Assembly: GCA_019828595.1 (NCBI GenBank)
Contig: JAHQRK010000009.1
Location: 434,001 to 498,000, forward strand
Length of the DNA: 64,000 nucleotides
Reading direction: 5' to 3'
From: Aphanomyces cochlioides
Lineage: Eukaryota; Oomycota; Saprolegniomycetes; Saprolegniales; Verrucalvaceae
Within the stretch, counting starts at the first letter, position 1, and every line of letters starts with the position of its first letter. Under the pieces are notes generated by a model, which ran no database searches, was not told the DNA's origin, and saw only the letters and a list, made by a program, of their open reading frames with translations. Made by a program: the position numbers and the translations under genes. Shown here one piece after another: positions 12,318 to 23,521 of this stretch.

Positions 12318-14722
12318 TTACTTTGCTTTCATGCTTTTCAACACTTGATCTCGCAGTTCTTTTTCCTTTTGCTGGTTGATCTCGATGCCAACTTTTTTGC
12401 GTTTTTGGCTCTCAAATACTTGAAGCCGCAGCCGTTCCATTTCTTCAGCACGGCGCTCCTCCTCGGTCTTCGCGGCCATCATTTCGCCAGTTTCTGCGTC
12501 CTTGATGAATATTGTGCTTCGAATTAAGCCGCTCTCTGGCGTCAGACGTGAAATTTGCCGTGGTTTCTTGACTTGATTGATTTCTCCACGGTCTTGCATG
12601 TGATAAAATCTTTCTGTCTGGAATTCCTTTGAAAGGCCATGTTCGTCTCGCCATGCTCGTAATCTACTCCATATCACTTCTAAAGCCACATCGATACTTC
12701 TTCTCACCTTTTTCGCGCCTCTGAAACTCGTTGCATTTGTGCTGAAATAGAATTCGCTTCCTTCATTTTGTTCTCAATTTCGGATTGATATGATTTGATT
12801 AACTGCACGATCTCATTCAGCTCATTTTCAAGCGCCTCCACATCGTCAAGGGCAGAATCTTCACGTAAGGATGTTCCGCATTTTTCATATCGCTCGTGTA
12901 AAGCAGAGTCTTCCTTGTTTGGTTCTTCTAATTCGTCATATCGGTTCACAAGTTCTGCTAGTCGATTAGCAGTTTGCAGTAGATGCTCGGCCTTCTCGAT
13001 TTTATTATTCAGGTCTTCCGTACTGGCACTCCACTCCTTCTGGATCAAATCGAGCTCCGCAGTCAGTTTTGCGACCGGTGACTTAATGGCTGCGACTGTC
13101 TCCTGGAGCTTGTGGAAGCACTCCAGCATTGACAAGCGAGCATCGACAGCTTCAACCATGTACTTGGCCTCATCCACGTCATCTCGAAGTGTTTTCAAAT
13201 ATTGATCGACATCTGCTTCAGTCAAAGACTTCTCAGATGGCTAAGCAACAGGATTAGAAAATAGCTTGGAGTGTGAGATTACCATGCTGTGGTGGATGCT
13301 TATTGCCTCTGTGGCTGCAGCGAGGTCTGCTATCACTGCGGGATGGTCACAGTACTGTGTAAATACTGTCTTTGTTTTTTCTAGTCGTTGCTTGAGATGT
13401 GCCAGTTGGTCTTCGCTCGACGATGTTGCTGCAACCATTTCTTTCTTCCACTTGGATCGACGGGCTCGTTCTGCTTGCTGTTCTTTGATAAGCACGGCAG
13501 ATTCAATCTTTTTCTTGGCTGCATCAAGTGCTTTCCTGACAGAATGGACTTGGTCCATGGTGGGTGCCTCTGAAAGTTTCTTTAATGCATCAGCAGCCTC
13601 TTTTAATTCCAAAGGGGCTGAATCGAGCTCTTCATCTGCACGTGCCACCAACTGCTCAAGTTCTTCTCCTAGTGGTTGCAATAAACTTTTTGCTTTTGCT
13701 GCTAAAGCAAGAGCTTCCTTTTCAGCGGCAGCTGCTTGAGCCGCTTTGGCTTGCTGCTCATGTACTCTTTGTTCACGCGCAAATCTACAAGTATATTGTA
13801 AGAAAGATGACGTAGTGGGGGGATGGACACACCGACGTTGACGAATCTTCGAATCGCTCAGATATTCTGTCTTATCGACTCCGATATGGAGAGGAACAAG
13901 CATTTTCGTGTTTGAAGACTACAATGAAATAAGACTCTGAAGCGTTTAGCCGGCTTACGTGGCACAAAACGCGACCATTTGAGAGTGCAGCCATGGCATT
14001 TAGCACGCCATCGTAGTCTTTGAATTGGATATAAATATCAAAACGCGTGGTCGCAAATAAGGATGAATCACTGGAGTTTTCGTCTTCAGAGGTAATCGGT
14101 GGCACAACTTCGATAGCCCTGCAAGAAACATTGATGTCAGTTTCCCAAGAATTTTTCAAACTTACGAAAGGGCTCCAAACTCTCCAAACAATCGATGCAA
14201 GGTGTGATCTTCTTTCATATAGCTCGAGCTGCTGTGTTCGAGCGTATCGTCCAAAAAGGTCGATGTATTGACGTCGAACCACTTGGCAGGAAGGCCTCTG
14301 ATACGAATTGTATCAAGTCGGCAACCTTTTGGCTTTCCGTTAAATGTTGGGTCTGCAGGTGGCAACTGAGTGGCAGCAGCGGCAGCTTCAACTTGTGTCG
14401 CTCGAATCTCGACGGGAACTCCTTGATCGTGGATGACGTTATTCGGTTGGGTTGAGATAGTTTCGTATGCATTTTTGTACGCATCATGCTTGAAAAACGA
14501 GAGACGGACGACCAACGGCGTGTCAGGTTGTCCTTTCGTCACGAGGCGGATATGATTGAAGTGGACATTGAGCTTCTCCAGCATATTCTTCGCTTCCCAG
14601 AATGATACACTGGACTTCATTGAGCCTTTTCCAGGACGAAATGCCACATCACATGCAAATGCAAACCGCACGACCAAGTCGGACCTTCCCCAGGCCCATT
14701 CATACTCTTTGGAAGCTGCCAT
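12318..14722 (-). CDS. AKAP17A (SFRS17A/XE7)-like RNA-binding coiled-coil protein
   Basis: Exons from the start: 14722-14166, 14118-13959, 13918-13833, 13784-13283, 13240-12708, 12663-12318; introns 40-48 nt. The N-terminal half contains LDTIRIRGLPAKWF followed by HRLFGEFGALSAIEVVPP and IYIQFKDYDGVLNAMAAL, an RRM-like fold arranged as in AKAP17A. Next comes DKTEYLSDSKIRQRR, which matches the region after the RRM in that family. The last two thirds is Lys/Glu/Ala-rich coiled coil, including a block not usual in animal members (13240-12708). AKAP17A proteins act in the spliceosome in animals; a splicing role here is inferred from the family. Antisense frames of the coiled coil are open but are serine-rich shadows. 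Its stop is 42 bp from the stop of the DUF1295 gene. Confidence 0.75.
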
Positions 14723-14760
14723 GATCAGTTAGAACTTTTGTGTGCCGCCCACAATGATAT

Positions 14761-14860
14761 TGTCCGGATGAAGTAAAGTTTATCCGAACACATTACTTCC
14801 GGATACAACATGCTCATGCCCGGATAAAAAAATTTCCGGATATATATTTTATCCGGATTT
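14761..14860. promoter_or_regulatory. Cluster of six TCCGGAT/ATCCGGA motifs
   Basis: Within 100 bases upstream of the AKAP17A-like start lie TCCGGAT (14763), TTATCCGAA (14780), TCCGGATA (14798), CCGGATAA (14820), TCCGGATAT (14835) and TTATCCGGAT (14849). The last two form an inverted repeat around TATATATTT. The same core recurs in other start-side spacers in the window, so it is probably a transcription-factor or core-promoter element. Confidence 0.55.
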
Positions 14861-14908
14861 GTAACTGTTCAATGCTTGATTACAATCATCCCATGAAACT
14901 GTCATTCA

Positions 14909-16288
14909 TTAGTTGAGCATGGAGCCTTGGCGTGCCAACTGCGCAAGAGCCATATCAGCCACAGCTAGAGCAGCCATAGATTCAGCAAGAGGAGGAACAC
15001 GTGGCAAAACACAGGGGTCATGTCGTCCCTTTGCTTCCAAGACAGTGGCTTCGCCATCGTAGTCGACAGTCTCTTGTGCTTGACCGATGGTTGACACAGC
15101 CTTGACGGCGATGCGGAAGTAAATGTCAGCACCAGAGGAAATTCCACCGAGAATGCCACCAGCGTCGTTCTTTGCAACACCCAATTGTCGTCCTTCGCCT
15201 TTGCAGAATGGATCGTTGTGTTGAGATCCGCGCTTGCGCGTGCCGGCAAAGCCAGAACCATACTCAAAGCCCTTCACGGCTGGGAGTGAAAGCATTGCGT
15301 GGGCCAGAATTGCTTGCAACTTGTCGAAGCATGGCTCACCGAGGCCAACTGGAGCATTGCGAATGACACAAGTGACGACGCCCCCGATTGAGTCCTCGGC
15401 ATGCTTGCATTCGCGAATCGTGGTGGCCATAGCACAAGCTGATGGCGGGTGTGGACAGCGCACAGGAACCAATTCGCCTGATGCACCCCAGGCTTCAAAG
15501 TCGAAATCTGCTGGAGGTGGAGAAAGAACCGTTCCGACACGGTTGTAGATGACACCGTTGAGATCGGCATAAGCTGGTTGAGTGAGGTCTGTGGAAGTGA
15601 CAAAATCGGCCTCCGTGGTGCCAGGAGCAAGAAGAATTCGGAGCGTGCCCAAAGTGTCGACCTCTTCGCGTGAGTAGAGCGGTGCTTTGGGATTGTTAAG
15701 TTCGTGCAGTGGCATGTCCACCTAAACGTAAATGAGAGATGAAATTCTATGGAGTTCGTACGTCGCCAATTGAGCTGACCCAGGACACAATCTTGGTGTT
15801 GAACTTTTTACTCAGCCACTTCTCGGCGATGGCTCCCGCTGCCACGCGTCCAATAGTTTCACGGGCGCTAGCACGTCCACCACCACTTGATGCTCGAATA
15901 CCATATTTCTCTTGGTAGGTGTAGTCGGCATGTCCAGGACGTGGCACATTGCTCATTTCTTTGTAATCCTGGGGGCGTACATTTTCATTCGCGACAAAGA
16001 GCGAGACAGGAGTGCCAAGTGTCACGCCACGCTCTGTACCACTTTGAATCGTGACGAGATCCTTCTCATCACGCGGTGTCGTCAACTTGCTCTGGCCAGG
16101 ACGGCGACGGGTCAATTGGGGTTGAATATCGGCTTCAACGAGTTCCAAGCCAGGTGGAACACCGTCAACGATAGCACCGACACCTTTGCAGTGGGATTCA
16201 CCAAATCTAGAATGCACATATCAGCATATCAACCACAGGCGTCATCAGCTTACGTCGTGACGCGAAAGAAGCGGCCGAAGGTACTCAT
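14909..16288 (-). CDS. Chorismate synthase
   Basis: Exons: 16288-16254, 16206-15762, 15721-14909 (introns 47 and 40 nt), giving 430 residues. The start [20 protein letters not shown] is typical of the family, and the first intron splits the TTFGESH motif. Other signatures: [69 protein letters not shown] and [13 protein letters not shown]. It catalyses the last step of the shikimate pathway, making chorismate from 5-enolpyruvylshikimate 3-phosphate with reduced FMN, leading to aromatic amino acids. I saw no organellar leader, so it is probably cytosolic. Oomycetes, unlike animals, keep this pathway. Length and motifs are complete. Confidence 0.95.
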
Positions 16289-16519
16289 GACCCAAGTTCT
16301 AAAATGGCAAAATCGTTATCACAACAATTTGTCCGGTTAGAAGGCAAAATTATCCGTATAAGTTGTCTCTAGCCACATGAAATTTATGATTGCGGAATCG
16401 CATCCACCGATGGAAATCCCCTGGCTGGAAGCGCTCGATCTCATGGATGCGTGGGTTTATGTGCTACCATGACGCTGGAACGTCATGGATTAAATATATT
16501 GATTAAATATACTTAAGCA

Positions 16520-18161
16520 CTAGTCAAGAGGACGTAGCTGGGCGAGGAATTCCTCTCTGAAGGCTTCCATGTCGTCGCGCATGGATTTGTTCCATTTCGC
16601 GCTGGACTGGCGAAGGGTTTGCAGCGCGCCATGGGCTTCAATTCTTTGAGCATCCATGGATTCAAGCAGCTCACTCATCACACGATCCATAGCCGCTTCT
16701 TTTGCCTTGAGCTCGCTAAAGGTATGAGAAATAGTGGCGTCAAGTTGTCGCATTTCGTCCATGATACCACCACTACGTTGAAGAGCAACTGCAGTGTAGA
16801 TTGCTCCGACCACAGTGTAGAGGAGGACAAGGATGCTCACCCCAGTCAGAAAGGATAGAAGAGAGTCCAAGATAGAGTAGCCCAAAGAAGGTTTGGTTGC
16901 AGCTTCACTGATAAGTTCTTTTGGCGCAATATGGGCTGGAGGATCCATTGGATTCACCGCTTCTGTTTCTTGTTGTGCTGGAGATTCAGGAGGAGCTGGA
17001 ATTGCTGCGACTGCACTGGTTTCATGCCTATGGATGTTGAAAGGTGCAACTACTTCTGGCTGTTTTGGTACTGGTGGATCCACCGGACCAGGCTCAGCAG
17101 CCACTGCAGCAATTCGCCGAGTTGGTGTGGAAAACACCGGCGGTGCTAATGGTGCTTCAAACGAAATCTGCTCGTAAGTCGAAGATGGTTGGCTTGGTGG
17201 TGGAGTTGACGCAGGTGAGGCGCGGCTCAGGCGCAATGGAGTCCGCTTTAAAGCACTACCAGGCGCACCAAACTTATTCACAAGTTCTTGTGTAATTCTT
17301 GCTGACGGGTATTCTTGAGAGATCGCGGTTCGAAGGCGGAGGGAAGGTAAATGCACAAGGTCATCCAAGTGTTCCTCCCTAGAAGAGGGTCGATTATGGA
17401 CTTGAGCGGAGAAGAAATATATACCAAATGTTGCAGAAATTGCAGAAAGCTTGGCGAGCCTTCACGCGGACTTGATCATTCTTATCGTTTAGCGCTTTCT
17501 GCAAATGGCTCTTCAAACGGTCGTAATATGGATCCAATTCTTCTTTTGACCAGTTTTGCATGATAATTGGAAGCTGTTTCTCGATCAGCAAACGCACTTC
17601 ATCTGCGCATGACATAAAAAGAGAGTCCAACATGCAAACTATACCTGCACGCACGTCGTCGAAGTAGTCGATCAGTTTTTCCAGGCTGTATCGCGATCGA
17701 CTAGAAATGATCGCCATGCAGTCTTCACCGGCTTGCCAAAAGACTTGAGTGTGGATTTTCGCAGTGTTTAAGATTGAGAACAATACTTGGTCTGCAAACG
17801 GGACGAAGGCAGCTCCACAAATCGTTGCAAAGCCTGCAATCACAGCACAGGTCTTTTTGACGACCTCAGAGCGTATCGACGGTATCAAGGCGTTAATGCG
17901 GTCCTATATCACTCGTTGAGGGCCAGTAATATGAGTAGAAAATACAGTGAGAGGTAGAAGACTGTCCACGACAACGACCATCGACTCCAACTCCGCTGTA
18001 TCTTTGAGTTCTTCCAACACCGCATGGAGATCCACCAATTCTTGGACTTGGACCTTCCATTCCGTGGAAGTTTCCAATGTACGTTGACAACTAGCAATCT
18101 GCACATGCATCAGAATACCTGATCCACACGACGAACTCACCTGTTCCTGTAATACGTCCAT
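16520..18161 (-). CDS. CLASP-type TOG-domain protein with a C-terminal membrane segment
   Basis: Exons: 18161-18141, 18098-17946, 17903-17645, 17602-17425, 17378-16520 (introns 42-46 nt). I chose the ATG at 18161; upstream in-frame codons lack an ATG. Residues about 20-230 match the CLASP N-terminal (TOG, HEAT-repeat) domain: SEVVKKTCAVIAGFATICG, VFWQAGEDCMAIISS, DEVRLLIEKQLPIIMQNW and DKNDQVRVKARQAF. A Pro/Ala-rich linker follows, then one hydrophobic helix (ILDSLLSFLTGVSILVLLYT) and a terminal coiled coil (about 90 residues). CLASP TOG domains bind tubulin at microtubule plus ends. A membrane span in the same chain suggests a link between microtubules and a membrane (inference). The 42-nt intron 17644-17603 is in frame, so retention is possible. 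Confidence 0.75.
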
Positions 18162-18244
18162 CTCTGTGTTTGTCTCTTCTTGCTGCCGACTGATGGGATG
18201 ATGTCTGAAGAAAAACTCTGCCGTTAAATTCAAGTTTCCAAACA

Positions 18245-18685
18245 CTATACTTTATCCAAGTGAAGTTGAAAGCTGAGATGAAAACCTTGGATTTTCCAAG
18301 GTTTTCGATCACTTATTGGTTGAAATCTTCGCAATATATTTTTAATCACAAATTTGAAAATAAATTGCTGTGCTAAAAATATATTGCCCGAGTTGATGCA
18401 TTTTGCCGTGTGTCCAAGGCAAGATGCTACAAATGAGCCAAAGGACTTTCCTAACGGCATTGCCTCTGTTTTGACGAAGAAAACGGTGTCAATGAAACCT
18501 TGGAGCTGGCAATATCCAGCTCTCTTGAAAGGAAAAATGGATGCGGATGCGGCTTTGCTGCCTCTCCGTCCAAATGTATGATCCTTTAAGGAAGGTGAGC
18601 AGTCAACCCTTGAATGATGCTTTAGTTTCTTCCAATAGATCCAGGTATCAAAAACAAGTTTTTCAATCAAAGCACAATTTATCAA
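18245..18685 (-). other. Weak open frame, possibly a gene relic
   Basis: Between the CLASP-like gene and the transposase (18162-19024) there is no confident gene. A 146-codon minus frame contains a protein-like stretch (SIFPFKRAGYCQLQGFIDTV, AMPLGKSFGSFVAS), but its ends are AT-rich and the opposite strand is also open over part of it. No family recognised. The rest of the spacer is AT-rich with nothing further seen. Confidence 0.2.
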
Positions 18686-19024
18686 TTCATTATCTTAGAT
18701 AATACATATATAAAGATGTCTTTACAAAAAAATGTGCCATATGGCAACATGTTCACTTTTCTCGCAAAAACGGTCTTTTCGTGGAAAAATTCATTCATCT
18801 ATCAACATTAAATTTTCTATCAATGAGCTCAATATTTTGCAAGTAGCACATTTTTTTCCCTGAAGACATGACATATTTCAAATTTTGTGATACTTCTGCG
18901 ACATCAAGCATCTCAATCGTGTATATGTCTGGCTACACAACTACGACTGGTTCCTGTTAGACATGAAATAAATGGATGCGTTCATTAGACTCTGTATTGC
19001 ATAATACGCTACATTTTCGATTCG

Positions 19025-20281
19025 ATGGACGTCCTTGCACGTCTAACTGAAGCAAGCTCGCAAGAGCGAGAGAATCTTCGACGCGCAAGCCTTTTGTTTA
19101 GTGAGTCCGTCCAGGTCACGGAGGATGCCGACGATAACTCCTACTCTGGTCACTTCGACACACCCACGATTGACCGTTTCGCTGCTCAAGGACCTCTTGC
19201 TATGTTGACCATGACCAACTTTTCGATGTCTGAATTCAACTCCCTCTGGGCGCTTTGCGAAGCCGACGTACATGCAAGCTGGTACGAAGGACGTGGCCGG
19301 CGCAATCAGTCAAGCGCGAAGGACGCGTTCTTCATGCTTTTGTCTGTATTCAAGCATTACAGCTCATGGGACAAACATGCCGCCGACTTCAACATTCGCG
19401 TGCCTACATTCGAACGCATGATGACAAGGATGATGGCTATCGTCCAACCTCTCTTGGCGTCGCTCCTTATCCAGCTTGTGACTATGACGGCACAACGCCG
19501 CGAACATTTCATCTTTGAACATTATCCACAAGCGCTGTATGCAACGGACGTGAAGTTTCAGCCTGCGAATCGTCCGTCTCGAAGCTACCTTGAGGCCAAG
19601 CGATACTTCTCACCTAAGCACAAGCTGTATGGCTTCAAACTTGAAGGTAGTGTTGCACAGCCTGGCCGATTTGTGTGCGTAAGTGACCATGAACCTGGCT
19701 CTGTCTCGGGCCTGACGATCTTTTTGAATCGTATCGAGCACCACAAGAAGGCTTTGAAGAAGACGGAAGGCGAGTTGCGAATTCCAGACAATGGAGAAGG
19801 TTCTACGGATTTTCCTGACTCATGGGCAGTACTGCAAGACAAGGGCTACCAAGGTGCAGACGAAGCTGCCAGGAGCATTCGCCCCACGGAGAAACCCATT
19901 GGATCTGCCCTGACGCGTCAAGACCTCGAGCGTAATCAACGAGTGTCGTCAGATCGTGTGCTTGTGGAGAACATGTTTGGCAGAACATGTCAACTATGGA
20001 AGATTGCGTATACGACGTTTACGTGGTCTGAAGGCAAGTACGACATGGTGCAACGTCTTGTCTGGGCTCTCACCAACTACCATACGTCAATGCATCCCTT
20101 ACGAGTTCAAGATGGCGGGTTCTATCGCGAAGTACTGGCGCGGTACTACAGTATGGGTGAAGGCCGTGCTGAGAAACGCCGGCACCAACGTCAAGCCAGT
20201 GAGGATAGACGCAATGTGCGTCTCGAGTTTGATCGCGCGGGAAGACAAGGATTACTAGATTCTCAATTGTCTCAAATGTAG
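19025..20281 (+). CDS. DDE superfamily (DDE_4/PIF-Harbinger-like) transposase
   Basis: A single uninterrupted 418-codon frame, unusual here because nearby genes carry introns. The catalytic pattern of DDE_4 endonucleases is visible: the first Asp in YATDVKFQ (about residue 180), the second in LQDKGYQGADE (about 278), and the Glu in VENMFGRTCQLW (about 320), followed by YHTSMHPLR. An N-terminal region with ASWYEGRGRRNQSS and FMLLSVFKHY probably forms the helix-turn-helix DNA-binding part. It would cut and paste its own element. I searched the flanks by eye and found no convincing terminal inverted repeats or target duplication, so it may be an immobilised or domesticated copy. No frameshift or stop is present. 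Confidence 0.85.
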   Translation: MDVLARLTEASSQERENLRRASLLFSESVQVTEDADDNSYSGHFDTPTIDRFAAQGPLAMLTMTNFSMSEFNSLWALCEADVHASWYEGRGRRNQSSAKDAFFMLLSVFKHYSSWDKHAADFNIRVPTFERMMTRMMAIVQPLLASLLIQLVTMTAQRREHFIFEHYPQALYATDVKFQPANRPSRSYLEAKRYFSPKHKLYGFKLEGSVAQPGRFVCVSDHEPGSVSGLTIFLNRIEHHKKALKKTEGELRIPDNGEGSTDFPDSWAVLQDKGYQGADEAARSIRPTEKPIGSALTRQDLERNQRVSSDRVLVENMFGRTCQLWKIAYTTFTWSEGKYDMVQRLVWALTNYHTSMHPLRVQDGGFYREVLARYYSMGEGRAEKRRHQRQASEDRRNVRLEFDRAGRQGLLDSQLSQM

Positions 20282-20363
20282 GTATGTCTCTACTGTAGGT
20301 CTTCTTAGTTTTTGTAATCATACATTAACATAAAGTGGGGGCTGCTCAAACGGGGGCCATGCT

Positions 20364-20495
20364 CCTTTTTTTCTACCATAGGGACAAAATTTTCCTGCTA
20401 CCTTTCACGGCCCACCGATATGGTAGCCCTCACGGGGACTCGAACCCGGGTCAGCTGCTAAGGTGTTCCAAGTCTTAACAACTAGCCCGTGTTGG
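20364..20495 (-). mobile_element. tRNA-derived SINE-like element
   Basis: On the minus strand an A-box-like GGGCTAGTTGTTAAGAC (about 20488-20472) is followed about 40 bases later by a good B box GGTTCGAGTCC (20446-20436), as in the internal polymerase III promoter of tRNAs. The acceptor and anticodon arms do not pair, so it is not a working tRNA gene. Downstream comes an unrelated body ending in an A-rich tract (GAAAAAAAGG, 20373-20364). This is the layout of a tRNA-related SINE. I could not identify a target-site duplication. Confidence 0.5.
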
Positions 20496-20565
20496 AACCT
20501 TGAAAACGAGCCACATTTCTCGCAAAAAGTAAATATGTCTCTCAACTGACCATGTGTTTACACAA

Positions 20566-21186
20566 TTACAGTGCATTTTCGCATATTATCCTTTTTATAT
20601 CAATTTCACTTATCAAATTGTAATTATTCTGTTTATAGTATTGAAATACGCTATATAATATAAATTTTGTCATATTAAAAAAGTCATGTTCTCTTATAAA
20701 ACTTGGTTTTTGATACTTGGGTCTAATACGACTGCGGGTACGTGGCACGAGGCTATCACAGACCGTTGTCCAGTTCGTGCACTTGAACATCAAATGCACC
20801 CAAGTCTTCAAAACTTGTGTCATTTTCCACGAGGGACAATCACAGGCTGCGCCTATGATTCCAAACTTCCTCCAGTCCTTAAACAGAGACTCCTTACCGT
20901 AGGAAGCTGTCAGTCAGGAAAGCAGCACCATGAAGCATCAGGTCATACCATTCATGGGGAGTACCACGCAGAAACGCAAAGTGTCCACACCAGCTTGCAT
21001 CTCAAACTTGAACACACAGCGTGTAATATTTGTAGCATTTCATGTACCAAGTTGAGCGCAGCTGAATCTATGTAGCGCTCCTTCTCTGTGATCTCTGGAG
21101 ACACACTCCATGACGGCGAGAAACCTTTCTTGAGGACATGATGGGCGGTCGTAACGAGAAGGCGAATATTGTGAATTTTCCCTGGA
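20566..21186 (-). CDS. Hypothetical gene or gene relic
   Basis: Minus-strand frames join through two canonical introns (about 41-43 nt): a segment with TTAHHVLKKGFSPSW and SPEITEKERYIDSAALNL, a segment FEMQAGVDTLRFCVVLPMN, and a segment FKDWRKFGIIGAACDCPSWK. These read like genuine protein, but I could not find an upstream ATG, and the last 50 codons are AT-rich and may be non-coding. No family recognised. It lies divergent to the TBC gene and may be a 5'-truncated remnant. Confidence 0.35.
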
Positions 21187-21335
21187 AAAAGGTGAGTTGT
21201 CCGGATAATTCTATTGGAAATTGTGTTTTTTTTATTTTTTTACGTGAATTTTTTAGATTATCCCACTGTAATTAATTTTGTCGGGATTTTACATCGGCAA
21301 CACTATCATCCGTTGACGACGACGACGACTCGGGG

Positions 21336-23480
21336 ATGGATTGGTACGAGTCGTCGGGAGCGCATGCGCTTGCAGCACGAAGCAATGTGACGTATCAAGA
21401 GCTTTGCGCTAGAGCTGCCTCCCCTGGCGCTGTCTTGGTTGCGGATGAACGGCAGATAGAGTTAGATGTGCCGCGGACTGGCGTGTCGCTCTACCGCTTT
21501 CTCATGCTCGAAGATGTGACTGAAGACGTCAACTTGGATCTTGGTCCACTTGCACCACACTTTGAAGTCTTAAAGCGAATATTGCTGGCCTATGCGCTGC
21601 GAAATATGCGTGTTGGGTACGTCCAAGGACACGCCGATGTTGTGAGTTTCTTACTTGGCGCGACCGCGACCCAGCCGTCCAGAGTATACGACGAAGAGCA
21701 AGTATTTTGGATCTACACAGTCTTGATGGAGCGGGTATTTCCATCGGACTTCTTCGCCCGTATGCCCAAGCTCCAGGGTTTTCACGTCGACATGGAAGTC
21801 TTTTCGCGCTTGATACAGACCAAACTACCAGCACTGGCATCGGTTCTTGAGCCCGTACGTTTCCTCCACCGATGTCTTGTTCAAATCTTGGAGTTAGGGT
21901 GATCTCACAGTCTTGTCGTCGCTCTTGGCATCGAAGTGGTTCATGACAGTATGGGTTGGTGAAATACCTCTCCCAGCGCTCACGGCATACTGGCGATATA
22001 TGCTGACCGGCAGTCCCGAAACTGGCTCAATTGCGCACTTTGTCATGGCGCTGAGCCTGTTAGAATTGGCGTCCGATGCGATCATTGCATCTGTGGTAAG
22101 TCAATAGATCTCACCGCCGTTTCACCAATGCCCTTTCGTAGGTTGACAACGACGGAGACGCGAGTTTTGGATACAAGGTTGCGCTCGAACATGCCGCCAA
22201 TGTCGATACCGAAACAATCACAGCGTTGCTACGCTTCAACGGACAGAAGTACTCGCTCACGGAAGCCAGCGTCGAGCTCATGCGAGCTGACATTCGAGTG
22301 AACCCTCATTTCATCGAGCAAGAAGTGTGCGCTTTACACGGCATCACGCATTTTGACCGGTCGCAACTGGAACAACTCCACGTCGAATTTCAGTACATTG
22401 TGACGACGTCTCCAGACAAAGCGTCAGGCGGTGGCATCAACAAAGACGTCCTACGTCAGATCCTCATACGAGTCATCCCCGAGGTATTGCCAGCTCTCCC
22501 AAGTTTGGCCTGAATTTCAACACTGTAGTGGCCTCAAACTAGCGCCGACCAACTTTTCCATGTACTGCAGCCCGATGCCCGTGGGAACATCGACTTTCAA
22601 CGACTCATGCTGGTACCTCCATAGTCTTTTTGGTCCTCTCAATGAAATTGGTTAGGCATTGTCAGTGCTTTGCCGTGGCAGTGTGGAAGAGAAGATGCGA
22701 CTGTGCTTTGACTTGTATGACGTGGACAAGAGCGGCTTCTTGGACGTTGAAAAAATGATCGCCATGGCTGCGTCCCTTTGTGAAATCTATCAGAATAAAG
22801 TCTCCCAACAAGCTTGCTCGCCCCCCGTCTCCCGAGGCAAAAAAATGCGCGCGTGTAGCTCAGATGTGACTCATTTGGTGTCGCATGCCTTGCGACGACG
22901 AAGCGACGAAGACTATGACGACGCTGAGGCAACCGCTCTCTTTGAACGGTTTGATCGAGTGCTGCCGGTTGCATTCCTCCACAAACTGCTCCGCATGGAC
23001 GTTGACCGAGACCACAAGCTTTCATTCAAGGAATGGTATCAAGGCGCACTGACAGAGCCATTGATTTTGCGCTGCTTTGAAGACGAAATGGTGCTTCCAC
23101 CGCAACATCGCCGGCGGTCGTCTCGTGGCATTATGCGAATTATGGACACCGATACTCCAACTCATTACCAATCTGGAGGACGACGACGACGCAGCAACAG
23201 CTCAGACTGCACGAATCGAGCGCCTCCTTCGCCTCTAGGACCTCCTGAAAAGATGTTCTCAACAGGCGAGCTTTTGAAGCGCAAAGACAGTGGTCGGATA
23301 TCGTTGCTATCACCCACATCCGAGTTTCAAAAGTTTTCCAGCACGATTCAACTCTCGTCGCGTCAACTGGATGCAGCAGCCAAAGCAATTCTCCCTGCAG
23401 TGCCTCCACCGCCTCCGCCACCGCCTCCTCATGCCAAATTTTTCAAACGGTCCATCTGCGAAGGGTGTACAATCTTGTAG
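21336..23480 (+). CDS. TBC (RabGAP) and EF-hand protein with C-terminal prenylation motif
   Basis: Exons: 21336-21858, 21911-22095, 22142-22483, 22529-22612, 22656-23480 (introns 43-52 nt), 652 residues. The TBC domain begins near the N-terminus: ERQIELDVPRTG, then LLAYALRNMRVGYVQGHADV, VFWIYTVLMERVFP and LASKWFMTVWVGEIPLPAL. The arginine in VPRTG corresponds to a conserved TBC position; the usual YCQGM glutamine is present as YVQG. Two EF-hand loops follow, DVDKSGFLDVEK and DVDRDHKLSFKE, so calcium may regulate it. A Ser/Arg-rich and polyproline tail (PPPPPPPPP) ends in CTIL, a CaaX box of the geranylgeranyl type. TBC proteins switch off Rab GTPases; membrane anchoring by lipid is inferred. 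TTTGTTTTTTT-rich DNA and a CCGGATAA motif lie upstream. Confidence 0.85.
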
Positions 23481-23521
23481 TTCATCTATTTAAGTCGTCA
23501 TGGAGAATATAATGAAGAAAG

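Noticed and set aside
12795..13739. Ser-rich open frames on the plus strand opposite the AKAP17A-like gene
   Set aside because: They are mirror frames of Lys/Glu/Ala-rich coiled coil and have no motifs.
20421..20495. A functional tRNA gene
   Set aside because: A and B boxes are present but acceptor and anticodon arms do not pair, so it fits a tRNA-derived element better.
21139..21191. An upstream first exon for the TBC gene (MMGGRNEKANIVNFPWKK followed by a GTGAGT donor)
   Set aside because: It would need an intron of about 160 nt, far longer than any other here, and the minus strand of the same bases encodes a better-supported segment. Kept only as a possibility.
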